Assembly (NCBI RefSeq): GCF_031010195.1 | Contig: NZ_JAUAMC010000008.1 | Location: 1 to 64,000, forward strand | From: Halomonas sp. SpR8 | GTDB taxonomy: Bacteria; Pseudomonadota; Gammaproteobacteria; Pseudomonadales; Halomonadaceae | Reading direction: 5' to 3' | DNA length: 64,000 bases | Part shown: piece by piece, positions 38,100 to 46,565 of the stretch | Layout: each line of letters begins with the position of its first letter | Position numbering within the stretch: position 1 is the stretch's first letter | The notes under the pieces: model-generated | What the model was told of the DNA's origin: nothing | Seen by the model: the letters and a program-made list of their open reading frames with translations, nothing else | Database searches by the model: none | Made by a program: the position numbers and the translations under genes

Positions 38100-38918
38100 A
38101 TGAGCGACCACACACTAGCCGCACGTCTTGAAATGGCTATCACTATTGCTGAAGAAGCTGGGCAGATGATTATCAAGGCCCGTGAAGATCAGGGCTTTGC
38201 CCGCCACTTGAAAAAAGATAATGAGCTAGTGACCGATGTCGATGTGGCCGTCGATAAGCTGATTAGCCAACGCTTGGAAGAGCACTTTCCGGGTGACGCA
38301 CGGTTAAGCGAAGAGCTTGCCCCAGAGAGCGCGTTGCATGTGGAAGCACAGCAGCTGTGGGTGGTGGATCCCATTGATGGAACGGTTAACTTCGCCCAAG
38401 GGCTACGCCATGTTGCGGTTTCAATTGGCTGGATGGAAGAGGGCGTTGCCAAAGTGGGTGTGGTTCACGCGCCTTTTTTAGGCGAGACTTTTAGTGCTGT
38501 CCAAGGCGGTGGTGCTTTCTGCAATGGCCAGCCTATCCAGCCAAGCATCGCAGACGCCTTATCCCATACATTGGTAGGCACTGGCTTTCCCTACCGTAGA
38601 GAAGTGCGTAAACACCTGCTTAAACGTTTAGAGGCCGTGCTTGTTGAGTGTCAGGATATTCGCCGTAACGGCGCCGCCGCGCTCGATCTGTGCGACGTGG
38701 CCTGTGGCCGTTTAGATGCCTATTATGAGAGCGTTTCACCTTGGGATTTTGTCGCAGGCTGGGTGATTGCCCGAGAAGCCGGTGCCAGAGTCGGGCACTT
38801 ATACCAACCGCCCGCAGCGGTGCCGGAAGACCTTTATCCTGAACATTTATTGGTGGCTGCTCCTGGTGTGTACGATGCTATGGCCTATTTACTGTTGGAA
38901 GCTGATCAGCGCCAGTAA
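38100..38918 (+). CDS. Inositol monophosphatase family protein
   Basis: 272 residues of the lithium-sensitive sugar phosphatase family. The metal-binding motifs are visible: ELVTDVDVAVD, the WVVDPIDGTVNFAQG signature, and the late ESVSPWDFVAGWVIAREAG. Substrate may be inositol phosphate, a sugar phosphate or an adenosine bisphosphate; it is not SuhB by neighbourhood. ATG 38100 follows AGGGAGA. Confidence 0.92.
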   Translation: MSDHTLAARLEMAITIAEEAGQMIIKAREDQGFARHLKKDNELVTDVDVAVDKLISQRLEEHFPGDARLSEELAPESALHVEAQQLWVVDPIDGTVNFAQGLRHVAVSIGWMEEGVAKVGVVHAPFLGETFSAVQGGGAFCNGQPIQPSIADALSHTLVGTGFPYRREVRKHLLKRLEAVLVECQDIRRNGAAALDLCDVACGRLDAYYESVSPWDFVAGWVIAREAGARVGHLYQPPAAVPEDLYPEHLLVAAPGVYDAMAYLLLEADQRQ

Positions 38919-39000
38919 AAAGGACGGGGTCGTAGCGTGAAGTAGGCAAATACTTGAAAAGAAAGCGCTATAAAGCCTTTTCATTTATGCAAGAAACCGC

Positions 39001-39013
39001 TAGTATACGCACC
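39001..39013 (+). promoter_or_regulatory. Possible promoter of tRNA-Pro
   Basis: TAGTAT at 39001-39006 with a GC-rich discriminator (ACGCACC) fits a stringently controlled stable RNA promoter; the -35 (TTTTCA) is weak. Prediction only. Confidence 0.35.
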
Positions 39014-39049
39014 GTCTTGAGGCAAAGATGTAACGGCCAATAAAGACAG

Positions 39050-39126
39050 CGGAGCGTGGCGCAGCTTGGTAGCGCGTTGCAATGGGGTTGCAAAGGTCGC
39101 AGGTTCGAATCCTGTCGCTCCGACCA
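39050..39126 (+). tRNA. tRNA-Pro (GGG)
   Basis: A 77-nt cloverleaf: acceptor CGGAGCG/CGCTCCG, D arm GCGC-AGCTTGGT-AGCGC, anticodon stem TTGCA/TGCAA with loop ATGGGGT (anticodon GGG), T arm GCAGG-TTCGAAT-CCTGT, discriminator A and encoded CCA. The C1-G72 pair start is typical of bacterial proline tRNAs. Confidence 0.96.
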
Positions 39127-39135
39127 AAGACATAT

Positions 39136-39177
39136 AAAACGGCCACTTAGCAAATCGCTATAGTGGCCGTTTTTGTT
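39136..39177 (+). terminator. Intrinsic terminator of tRNA-Pro
   Basis: AAAACGGCCACT (39136-39147) and AGTGGCCGTTTT (39162-39173) form a perfect 12-bp stem followed by TTG and more T, 9 bp after the tRNA. Confidence 0.9.
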
Positions 39178-39250
39178 TGATTGACTGTTGAGAGTGATTT
39201 CCAAAAATAACGGTTAAAAAAGGATATCACCAACGACTTAAACATTTCTA

Positions 39251-39472
39251 TTAAAGCCCATGGAACGTAGTAAATTTCTCCACACTTTCACGCTCGGTAA
39301 TAAAACCGTTCTCAGGTGCCTGAGTGTCTTCGTAGCCCAGCGCTATACCGCAGAGCAGTAGCGAGTTTTCATCCAGTTTAAGCTCATTGCGAATGATGGT
39401 GTGGTGCCAAGCAAAAGCGGCTTGTGGGCAGGTATGCACCCCCTGCCTGTTGAGGCGTCCGCTTTCTAGCAC
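39251..39472 (-). pseudogene. C-terminal fragment of a nitroreductase family gene
   Basis: The minus-strand frame encodes about 62 residues typical of the end of an FMN nitroreductase (GVHTCPQAAFAWHHTIIRNE ... LLLCGIALGYED ... VEKFTTFHGL), against about 220 for the full protein. Nothing upstream encodes the FMN-binding N-terminus. The only start is a GTG overlapping the stop of the small ORF upstream. It is probably a remnant left by a deletion or rearrangement beside tRNA-Pro. Confidence 0.7.
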
Positions 39473-39588
39473 TACGACCTCGAAACCCGCTCTATGCTTC
39501 TTTGGCTTCCTGTCGGTTTGCTGGCTTCCTGTCGGTTTGCTGGCTTACGTAGCCAGTTTACGAGCGCCATTACAATCCATTTTCTCAT
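39472..39588 (-). CDS. Small peptide ORF with perfect ribosome binding site, extended by a tandem duplication
   Basis: ATG 39588 has AAGGAGG five bases upstream, the best site in the region. It encodes 38 residues: an amphipathic start MRKWIVMALVNWLRKP, then NRQEASKPTGSQRSIERVSRS. The 19-bp duplication at 39503-39540 lies in the coding part. With one copy removed the peptide would end after 25 residues (NRQEAKEA), so the duplication shifted the frame and lengthened it. The function and expression are unknown. Its stop overlaps the nitroreductase fragment frame by 3 bp. Confidence 0.45.
   Translation of the reverse strand: MRKWIVMALVNWLRKPANRQEASKPTGSQRSIERVSRS
39503..39540. repeat. 19-bp tandem duplication
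   Basis: TGGCTTCCTGTCGGTTTGC occurs at 39503-39521 and again, without gap, at 39522-39540; a degenerate third start (TGGCTTAC) follows. Typical of replication slippage. Confidence 0.9.
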
Positions 39589-39973
39589 GCGAGCCTCCTT
39601 GGTTCCTAACTGCTCGGGCTTATCCCTCAAGACGTTGGGGCGGCTGTATTGGCATTAAAAGTGAGCACCGGTTTCATTGCGGCAAACGGTACCTCCGCGT
39701 GGCCCCAAACCTTGAACAACCTTTTAGCGTACTTAAACAGTAACAGAATGTTCGCTTTACTGCTTCGTTGGTAACCAAGTTCTTTACCCCATCATTTTAT
39801 TATCGACAGACACTCTGTGAAAAAGTAAACTGACTTTTTGGTTATTGTGCACAATAGCCATTAATTAGACGATAGTCTAGTCTTGCTACCAATTCGAGCC
39901 CGCGTCTGGGGTGTTTAGAGCTTGATGGCTGGGATGTGAATGGTCTTAGCGTCCACGAATAAAGAGGTTAATA
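39589..39973. other. Intergenic region upstream of the dehydratase operon
   Basis: 385 bp with no supported gene. It holds the promoter region of the dehydratase operon, including the palindrome listed separately and an inverted repeat TAGAC-GATA-GTCTA at 39865-39878. The plus-strand open frame over 39387-39743 looks like an antisense shadow of the nitroreductase fragment and peptide ORF. Confidence 0.5.
39843..39856. promoter_or_regulatory. GntR/FCD-type operator palindrome upstream of the dehydratase gene
   Basis: TATTGTGCACAATA is a perfect 14-bp palindrome (GG and CC flank it at one step further), matching the TTGT-n2-ACAA pattern bound by many FCD-type GntR regulators. It lies 117 bp before the dehydratase ATG. 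A near copy lies at 47603-47616. The gntR gene is in the operon it precedes, so autoregulation is likely. Confidence 0.6.
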
Positions 39974-41503
39974 ATGGAACTGATCAATAATGTACCCGCT
40001 GTCATTAAGCTGCATCTCAATGACAACGTTGGCGTGGCGGCGAGACCTGTTCCGAAGGGGTATCCCATTGATGATGACCAGCACTCGGCGCATGAGAATA
40101 TTGATGCGGGGCATAAGGTCGCGCTGACAGTCGTTGAGGCAGGCCAGCCTATCTTCAAATATGGACAGGTCATTGGTTTGGCTTCACGCCGTATCGAAGT
40201 GGGGGAGCACGTTCACACTCATAATCTGGCAATGCTTGAGCGCGATACGTCCTTGGAAGCGTTCAAACCCGCCGCAAGAACGCCCGTTATTGACAATCAG
40301 CGCACGTTTAACGGTTACCATCGAGCTAACGGCCAAGTGGGTACCCGCAATTATATTGGTATTCTTTCAACCGTAAATTGCTCCGCGACGGTATCTAAAG
40401 TAGTAGCCGAGCGACTTAATGCGAGCGCTGAGTTTGAAGCGTTAGGCTTTGATGGTGTGGTGCCGGTAACGCATGGTTCAGGCTGTGCGATGAATACTGA
40501 CTCTGAAGGGTTTGCCTTTTTGGAGCGGGTGCTAAATGGCTACGCTATCAACCCCAATTTCGCTTTTGTACTGATTATTGGTTTGGGGTGTGAAGCCAAT
40601 CAAGTTAAACAGCTGGTTGAGAAATATGGCTTAACCGATACGTCCAGAATATTTTATTTTAATATTCAAGGTGCAGGGGGAACCCGAGCGAGTATCGAGT
40701 TGGCGTCTGAAAAAATCCGTCAAATGTCGAAAGATTATAGCCATGCCCAGCGGCAGCCAGCATCGCTCAGCCATCTAACGGTGGCATTACAGTGTGGCGG
40801 GTCTGATGGCTATTCTGGTATCACAGCTAACCCCGCGTTGGGCCATGCGGCTGATTTGATCGTTAAGCATGGTGGCAGCGTCATTCTTAGCGAGACACCT
40901 GAAATTTATGGCGCTGAGCATCTGCTTCTGGATCGAGCGATTAATGAAGGGGTTGCCCGTAAACTGCTTGATCGCATCGAGTGGTGGAAACACTACACGC
41001 ACATTAACGGCGCTGAATTAAATAATAATCCGTCGCCCGGCAACAAAGCGGGCGGTCTCTCTACCATTTTAGAAAAATCGCTGGGTGCGGTGGCCAAGAG
41101 TGGTGCTTCCAGCCTTAATGATGTGCTGGAATACGCCCAACCCATAAAAGAGCCGGGGTTTAACTTTATGGATAGCCCCGGTTACGATCCGGTATCGGTG
41201 ACCGGCCAGATCGCTTCTGGTTCGACAATTGTGTGTTTTACGACAGGCCGCGGCTCTGTCTCCGGCTTTAAACCGGCGCCTTGTATTAAGCTGGCGACCA
41301 ATACGCACATGTATGAAAGCATTCTTGAAGATATGGATATCAACTGCGGTACTATTGTGGACGGTACTGCCACGGTAGAAGAGGTGGGTGAACATATTTT
41401 TGAAAAAATCATCTCGATTGCTTCTGGCGAGATGAGTGCGAGCGAGTCGCTTGGCTATGGTAACAATGAATTCGTGCCGTGGATGGTAGGTGCTGTTACG
41501 TAA
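39974..41503 (+). CDS. UxaA/GarD-family hydroxy-acid dehydratase (altronate/galactarate type)
   Basis: 509 residues. Residues 1-95 are a SAF domain (N-terminal lid) and about 105-509 the iron-dependent catalytic domain, with NYIGILSTVNCSATV, THGSGCAM, IGLGCEANQ, LQCGGSDGYSG and a GxGS-type FTTGRGSVSG motif. The family dehydrates altronate or galactarate to 2-keto-3-deoxy acids; sulfolactate lyase SuyAB is related but split in two subunits. Which acid is used here is not told by sequence. It is followed by gntR in the same direction, and preceded by the palindromic operator. ATG 39974 has GAGG eight bases upstream. Confidence 0.88.
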   Translation: MELINNVPAVIKLHLNDNVGVAARPVPKGYPIDDDQHSAHENIDAGHKVALTVVEAGQPIFKYGQVIGLASRRIEVGEHVHTHNLAMLERDTSLEAFKPAARTPVIDNQRTFNGYHRANGQVGTRNYIGILSTVNCSATVSKVVAERLNASAEFEALGFDGVVPVTHGSGCAMNTDSEGFAFLERVLNGYAINPNFAFVLIIGLGCEANQVKQLVEKYGLTDTSRIFYFNIQGAGGTRASIELASEKIRQMSKDYSHAQRQPASLSHLTVALQCGGSDGYSGITANPALGHAADLIVKHGGSVILSETPEIYGAEHLLLDRAINEGVARKLLDRIEWWKHYTHINGAELNNNPSPGNKAGGLSTILEKSLGAVAKSGASSLNDVLEYAQPIKEPGFNFMDSPGYDPVSVTGQIASGSTIVCFTTGRGSVSGFKPAPCIKLATNTHMYESILEDMDINCGTIVDGTATVEEVGEHIFEKIISIASGEMSASESLGYGNNEFVPWMVGAVT

Positions 41504-41549
41504 AAGCCCTTATTGAGCTGCATAATTAACTATTTGATGAGTTGCTTGA

Positions 41550-42515
41550 ATGGCCCAAACTTTAAAAGACCAACTTTATGACGCGCTTAAGCGGAGTATA
41601 GGTAGCGGCCATCTTGAAACAGGATTGGTATTGCTCGAAGGGAATATTGCAGAAATTTTCGGTATGAGCCGCTCGCCGGTTCGACAGACGCTGGGGCGTT
41701 TGCATGATGAACAGTTGATTTGTCGGTTTGATGGGCGTGGCTATTTGGTCGGCGCTAGCCCCAGGGAGCCGATTCGGCGCAATTTATCCGCCAACGATTT
41801 TAGCGCCTTGGGTGAAGACGCCAAGATTGAGCGCACAGATGCATGGCGGGGCATCGCTGATGAGGTCGAGCACGAGGTGGTGTTGAGCTCGATGAAAGGC
41901 AGGTTTGAGCTCAATGAACTGCAGCTCTCGCGAAAATATAACGTCAGTCGCACGATTACTCACCGAATTCTGCTTTATTTACAGTCGATTGGCGTAGTCG
42001 AAAAAGTGAAGTATACCAGTTGGTCTGTGGTGCCTTTAGATAATGAAAGATTGCACAATCTGTACGAGGCGCGCAGGCAGCTAGAGCCTTTTATGATCTC
42101 TCGAGCCACGCTGACAATGCCGCTGGAAGACATTAGCCACTTTATTGCTAAGCTTGAGCAAACTGCAGCAAAGTACCCGCACGTTCAAGGCGCCACGCTT
42201 GATGAGCTTGAAAGCGACCTCCATTATCAAACCGTTCGGATGGGTGACAATCAAGAAATATTTAATATGCTAAGGCGCACTCATCCAGTGTTGCTTATGA
42301 GTAAACATCTGCTTGGGTCGTCGATAGCGCTGCCCGATAAAGATCCATTTTTTCATGATCATCTAGAGATATTTGAAAGAATGCGTAAGAGGGAGAGCGA
42401 GCAGGCGGGCCAAGCGCTGTTGGCACACCTGGCGGGCTCTGAAGCGAAAGTGCAGGAGCGTTTGAGTGACTTTCGCGACAATGGGCGTCTTGATATTCCT
42501 GATTACCTTCGATAG
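41550..42515 (+). CDS. GntR-family regulator with two winged-helix domains and an FCD domain
   Basis: 321 residues, longer than the usual 220-250. Residues 5-70 are a GntR wHTH (LEGNIAEIFGMSRSPVRQTL). Residues about 100-165 form a second one (LNELQLSRKYNVSRTITHRI). About 170-310 is an FCD ligand domain (EARRQLEPFMISRATL; ERMRKRESEQAGQALLAHL). FCD regulators bind carboxylic acids or sugar acids through a metal site. 46 bp after the dehydratase and most likely in its operon; likely repressor of the cluster through the two palindromes. Converges with the next gene, 15 bp apart. Confidence 0.88.
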   Translation: MAQTLKDQLYDALKRSIGSGHLETGLVLLEGNIAEIFGMSRSPVRQTLGRLHDEQLICRFDGRGYLVGASPREPIRRNLSANDFSALGEDAKIERTDAWRGIADEVEHEVVLSSMKGRFELNELQLSRKYNVSRTITHRILLYLQSIGVVEKVKYTSWSVVPLDNERLHNLYEARRQLEPFMISRATLTMPLEDISHFIAKLEQTAAKYPHVQGATLDELESDLHYQTVRMGDNQEIFNMLRRTHPVLLMSKHLLGSSIALPDKDPFFHDHLEIFERMRKRESEQAGQALLAHLAGSEAKVQERLSDFRDNGRLDIPDYLR

Positions 42516-42530
42516 CGCTAACGAGCGCCG

Positions 42531-43427
42531 TTAATCACCGTTCGGCAGCTCATTCCTGCGCCTGAGTTCACGTATCAGGGCACTATGATCGAGCTCCCCA
42601 TCGCCATGGGCAACGAGATCCTTAAATAATCCATTAACCAACGAAGACACCGGAAGTTCAAGCGAGAACTGTTCGGCGAGCGCGATGGCGGTTTGAGTAT
42701 CTTTGAGCTGCCATTTGGCGGGCCCGCCGGGGGCAAAGTCATTGGCAATCATGCGCGGCATATGGGAGCGCAAAATAGTTGAATCGGCGAACCCGCCCAA
42801 AAGCGCTTCGCGTACTTTGGCTGGATCGGCGCCGCCGCGTTCGGCAAGTAGCACTGCTTCCGACACGGTGGCGATGGTATTGGCGACAATTAATTGATTG
42901 GCTAACTTGGCTAATTGTCCGGTGCCGGCCGGGCCAACCCGCACAGGGTTGCCCATAACGCTGAGCAGAGCGCTGGTAAGCTCGAACGTCTCGACGTCAC
43001 CGCCGACCATGATGGCCAGGCTGGCATCTTGGGCGCCTCGTTCGCCGCCCGATACCGGGGCATCCAGGTAGCCAATATCATGCTTAGTCGCTGCTTGGGC
43101 CTGATGCTGTGCGGTTTCTACCGGAATAGAGCTCATTACCACCAGAGTGCTGTGTGCTTTCATTGCGGCCAGCAGGCCTTGTGGTCCTAATATCACTTCA
43201 TCGCAGACGGGGCCTGAGCTGAGCATCACCACGACCACATCGGCTTGAGTGACCGCCTGTTGCGGCGTATCGCTCACGGTGACCCCGTTAGACTCGAGCG
43301 CCGTTGCTTTATCAGGCGTACGATTCCAAGCAGCCACTGTATAACCCGCTTTGGCAAGATGGCCAGCCATAGGCGCACCCATGATGCCGGTGCCGATAAA
43401 GCCAACGCGAAGTTGTTCAGCGCTCAT
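42531..43427 (-). CDS. Beta-hydroxyacid dehydrogenase (GarR/3-hydroxyisobutyrate dehydrogenase type)
   Basis: 298 residues. NAD(P) motif GFIGTGIMGAPMAGHL at the N-terminus, substrate loop DAPVSGGERGA near residue 120, catalytic Lys in GTGQLAKLANQLI near 170. Family members reduce tartronate semialdehyde or oxidise 3-hydroxyisobutyrate or threonate. Last gene of the minus-strand operon tctC-tctB-tctA-LDH2-this gene, 89 bp after the LDH2 gene. Confidence 0.9.
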   Translation of the reverse strand: MSAEQLRVGFIGTGIMGAPMAGHLAKAGYTVAAWNRTPDKATALESNGVTVSDTPQQAVTQADVVVVMLSSGPVCDEVILGPQGLLAAMKAHSTLVVMSSIPVETAQHQAQAATKHDIGYLDAPVSGGERGAQDASLAIMVGGDVETFELTSALLSVMGNPVRVGPAGTGQLAKLANQLIVANTIATVSEAVLLAERGGADPAKVREALLGGFADSTILRSHMPRMIANDFAPGGPAKWQLKDTQTAIALAEQFSLELPVSSLVNGLFKDLVAHGDGELDHSALIRELRRRNELPNGD

Positions 43428-43516
43428 GATATTCCCCTTGTGTCTGTCACCCAGCTTGTTAATCGTGAGCTATGCGGATAATGCAAGCCCGTTACCCATT
43501 GCGCTGCAGCCAACCG

Positions 43517-44569
43517 CTACTCTTCCATACCCCCCTTGAGCGATGAGTCATCAATCGCCTTTTTCAGCTCGGCGAGGACATCGTTGGGGAGGGGAATCCC
43601 CTGTTCAAGATAGGCTGCTTTGCGAGCCAGGCCTGCTTGACCGGGCATGCGTACTGGCCGTTCTGGATCGATAGCGGCGGAGCCCAGGCAAGCCGAGGCC
43701 AAATGATCTGTTTCATCAAGGAACGAGCTCTTACCCGCAAACAGTGTTGGGTCAATAACCATCACAGTGACGGACGCGCCCCAACCGCTCGGCTCATCTT
43801 TGCGGCCATATCCCGCCAGTGCTGAGGTCAGCGCCTCTACCATCAAACCCATGGCAAATCCTTTGTGACCAAACTCCATGCCGCCTAAGGGCAGAATGCT
43901 GCCCTGGGGGTCGCTAAAGAAGTCTGCCGGATTATCGCTGGCCAGGCCTGTATTGGTCAGAATGACGGGGTGTGCTAATGGGGTTTTTTCCGCATAGGCC
44001 TTGGCCACACTGCCGTTGGTAACGGTCGACATGCTGACATCCATGAGAACCGGCTGGACGCGACTAGGAATGCCCATGGCAATAGGGTTGGGCGTGTAGA
44101 CCGGCTCCACGCCACCAAAAGGTGCCACCGATTTAACCGCTGGGTCCGAGGTCATAATGATGGGCATTAGCCCTTGCTCGACAAACGGCTGCAAGTACGA
44201 CGCCAAACAGGCGATATGGTGTGAGCGTTTAATGCTGACGATACCAATGCCCGATTCTTGAGCGGCAGTAGCGCTTTGCTCCAGTGCTTGCTGTACCAAG
44301 TAGGGCCCTAAAATATAGTGGCCGTCGAACAGTGCCGCAACAGGGCTGATTTTTTTCACGGTAAGGGCAGAGTGATCGCCACACGCGTGGCCTGATTTCA
44401 AGTCGCGTAAGTAGCCATTGGCCAGCTTGATGCCATGGGTATGGTGGCCCAGTAAATCGCCCTCAATGAGAATGCTGCTGGTCGTTTCACTGACGTCACG
44501 AGAAGCGCCAGCTTCCATGAATAGGGTAACCAAGACATCGTTTAACCAGGCTGTTGTATAACGTTTCAT
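43517..44569 (-). CDS. LDH2/malate dehydrogenase family oxidoreductase
   Basis: 350 residues of the NAD(P)-dependent YlbC/ComC/2,3-diketogulonate reductase family, with GDLLGHHTHGIK near 40, SHHIACLASYLQ near 120 and GHKGFAMGLMVEAL near 235. Substrates known in the family are 2-hydroxy acids, including malate, ureidoglycolate, diketogulonate and (R)-sulfolactate. Its ATG overlaps the end of tctA by 4 bp, tying it to uptake of the substrate. Confidence 0.9.
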   Translation of the reverse strand: MKRYTTAWLNDVLVTLFMEAGASRDVSETTSSILIEGDLLGHHTHGIKLANGYLRDLKSGHACGDHSALTVKKISPVAALFDGHYILGPYLVQQALEQSATAAQESGIGIVSIKRSHHIACLASYLQPFVEQGLMPIIMTSDPAVKSVAPFGGVEPVYTPNPIAMGIPSRVQPVLMDVSMSTVTNGSVAKAYAEKTPLAHPVILTNTGLASDNPADFFSDPQGSILPLGGMEFGHKGFAMGLMVEALTSALAGYGRKDEPSGWGASVTVMVIDPTLFAGKSSFLDETDHLASACLGSAAIDPERPVRMPGQAGLARKAAYLEQGIPLPNDVLAELKKAIDDSSLKGGMEE

Positions 44570-46080
44570 GAAATCCTCGGTGCTTTTTCAGCGCGACTGT
44601 TTTTGAATTTTTTATACGCCATGGTCAATAGGGGGGAGCACCATAGCAAAATGACCAGCGCACCCAGCCCTGCGCTAATTGGGCGGGAGAAGAAGCTGAG
44701 CAGGTCGCCATTACTCTTAAGCATTGAGCTCATAAAGCTGTTTTCCAGCGTTGTTCCCAGCACTAGGCCAAGAATTGCCGGGGCCATGGGAAAGTCGCAG
44801 CGAACAAGAAGGGAGCCGACGGCGCCGATTATCAGCATTATCCAAACATCGGTAATCGAGTTATTGATTGAGAATGCGCCAACAATACAGAAGCATAAGA
44901 TGATCGGCATAAGAATCTTGCGGGGCGTTAATATAAACACCTTGGCAGATTTTATCGCCGCATAACCTATTGGCAACATCATCAAGTTAGCGATGAAAAA
45001 TACGATAAATAGTGCGTAGATCAACCCGCTGCCATCCATAAAGATCGTTGGACCAGGATTCATGCCTTTCATATAAAGCACGCCGATGACAATCGCGGTG
45101 ATCGAGTCACCGGGGATTCCGAATACCAACGCGGGTACCCAGGCTCCGCTAATACCCGAATTGTTGGCGGAACTGGCATCGACAATTCCCTCAATATGGC
45201 CGGTACCATAAGCCTGTTTCTCTTTAGAGCGGCTTTTGCCCACGGCGTAGGCGATCCAGGCGGCGATGTCCGCACCGGCACCGGGTAAGGCGCCAATCAG
45301 CGTACCAATCGAGCTTCCGCGTAGCATGTTGGGCCAATAGGCTTTTATGTGTCTTGGCGCTTGTTTGAATACGCTGTCTTTGGATAGCGAAGGCAACTCC
45401 CTACCTTCATTGCTTGACCCGTAGAACAGCATTAGCTCATTGAGTGCGAACATGCCGATCATCACCGGTATGAAATTGACGCCCGCCATTAAGTCGGGGA
45501 TGCCGAACGTAAATCGCGGGGCTCCACTCATCATGTCCAAGCCAACCGTCGAGAGCAGTAAGCCCACCATTAATGACAAAAAGGCTTTAATCCTTGAGCC
45601 AATTGAGATGAAGATCGCACAGCTCAGCCCTAGTAGCGCCAGCCAGAAGTATTCATAAGAGCTAAACTGGAGCGCCACTTCTGCCAGGGAAGGAGAAACA
45701 AAAACCAGTATTAAGGTGCCGAACAAACCGCCGAAAACCGAACAGATCAAATTCATGCCCAGCGTTTCTCGGGCTCGCCCTTTGTGCGCTAATAAATTTG
45801 AATCGCCTACATAGGCAGCCGAAGCGGGTGTGCCGGGAATATTCAAGTAAGTGGCGGGTATATCACCTGCAAAGATGGCCATCGCCGATGTTGTGACTAT
45901 AGCGGCAATCGCCGGGGTAGGGTCCATATAAAACGTAATAGGCACTAGCAGTGCCACCGCCATAGTGGCGGTTAGCCCAGGAACTGCACCCACGAATACG
46001 CCAAATATCGCCGCAGCCAGGATGACCAGCATTGTTTCTAGATTGAAGACAAGCTGGGCCCCTAAAAGAAGTGCATCCAT
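44566..46080 (-). CDS. tctA: Tripartite tricarboxylate transporter, large permease TctA
   Basis: 504 residues with about 11 membrane helices. GAVPGLTATMAVALLVPITF, the motif GIPGDSITAIVIGVL and PGAGADIAAWIAYAVGK are TctA signatures. It forms the sodium-driven carrier with TctB and the TctC binding protein. 3 bp after tctB. Confidence 0.95.
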   Translation of the reverse strand: MDALLLGAQLVFNLETMLVILAAAIFGVFVGAVPGLTATMAVALLVPITFYMDPTPAIAAIVTTSAMAIFAGDIPATYLNIPGTPASAAYVGDSNLLAHKGRARETLGMNLICSVFGGLFGTLILVFVSPSLAEVALQFSSYEYFWLALLGLSCAIFISIGSRIKAFLSLMVGLLLSTVGLDMMSGAPRFTFGIPDLMAGVNFIPVMIGMFALNELMLFYGSSNEGRELPSLSKDSVFKQAPRHIKAYWPNMLRGSSIGTLIGALPGAGADIAAWIAYAVGKSRSKEKQAYGTGHIEGIVDASSANNSGISGAWVPALVFGIPGDSITAIVIGVLYMKGMNPGPTIFMDGSGLIYALFIVFFIANLMMLPIGYAAIKSAKVFILTPRKILMPIILCFCIVGAFSINNSITDVWIMLIIGAVGSLLVRCDFPMAPAILGLVLGTTLENSFMSSMLKSNGDLLSFFSRPISAGLGALVILLWCSPLLTMAYKKFKNSRAEKAPRIS

Positions 46081-46083
46081 GAT

Positions 46084-46554
46084 TTAACCCCAGAAATTCA
46101 GTAGCCCTTCAGGAAGGGGAATCAGCAGGTATCGCGAGAAGAGAAAATAGATGGTCAGTGACGCGATGATTGAGACGCTTAATGCCAAGATCAGTGAGGT
46201 TTTTCTGATCAGCATCAGCACCAGCATAATGATGCCAAGGCATAGGGCTGCACCAAGGAACTCGCTGGCGTATATATAAAATACGATTAACGCGCAGGGA
46301 ACCAGCGAGACAAGTATGGAGCGGAAGTCGAATACCTTGCCTGTATTGGCATTGCTGCCAGCCAGTTGCCTTCTGAGAGCCGGCAGTTGGGTAGCAGAAA
46401 GCACTAGGCCTCCGATGAGAAACCCTCCCCCGATAAGGGAGGGAAACAGAGAAGGACCATATTGAAGACTGGCCAACTTAGGGAACTGGCTAGCGACGCT
46501 GAAAACCACGGCGCCCAGCACCATGAAGGCGAGCCCCATGAGAAAATCTCTCAT
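46084..46554 (-). CDS. tctB: Tripartite tricarboxylate transporter, small permease TctB
   Basis: 156 residues with four predicted membrane helices, a TctB-type arrangement (MRDFLMGLAFMVLGAVVFSV at the start). Follows tctC by 11 bp. Confidence 0.9.
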   Translation of the reverse strand: MRDFLMGLAFMVLGAVVFSVASQFPKLASLQYGPSLFPSLIGGGFLIGGLVLSATQLPALRRQLAGSNANTGKVFDFRSILVSLVPCALIVFYIYASEFLGAALCLGIIMLVLMLIRKTSLILALSVSIIASLTIYFLFSRYLLIPLPEGLLNFWG

Positions 46555-46565
46555 TGCTTGGCCCC

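Noticed and set aside
39387..39743. 118-codon plus-strand ORF
   Set aside because: It is antisense to the nitroreductase fragment and the small peptide gene, has no ribosome binding site, and shows no family features.
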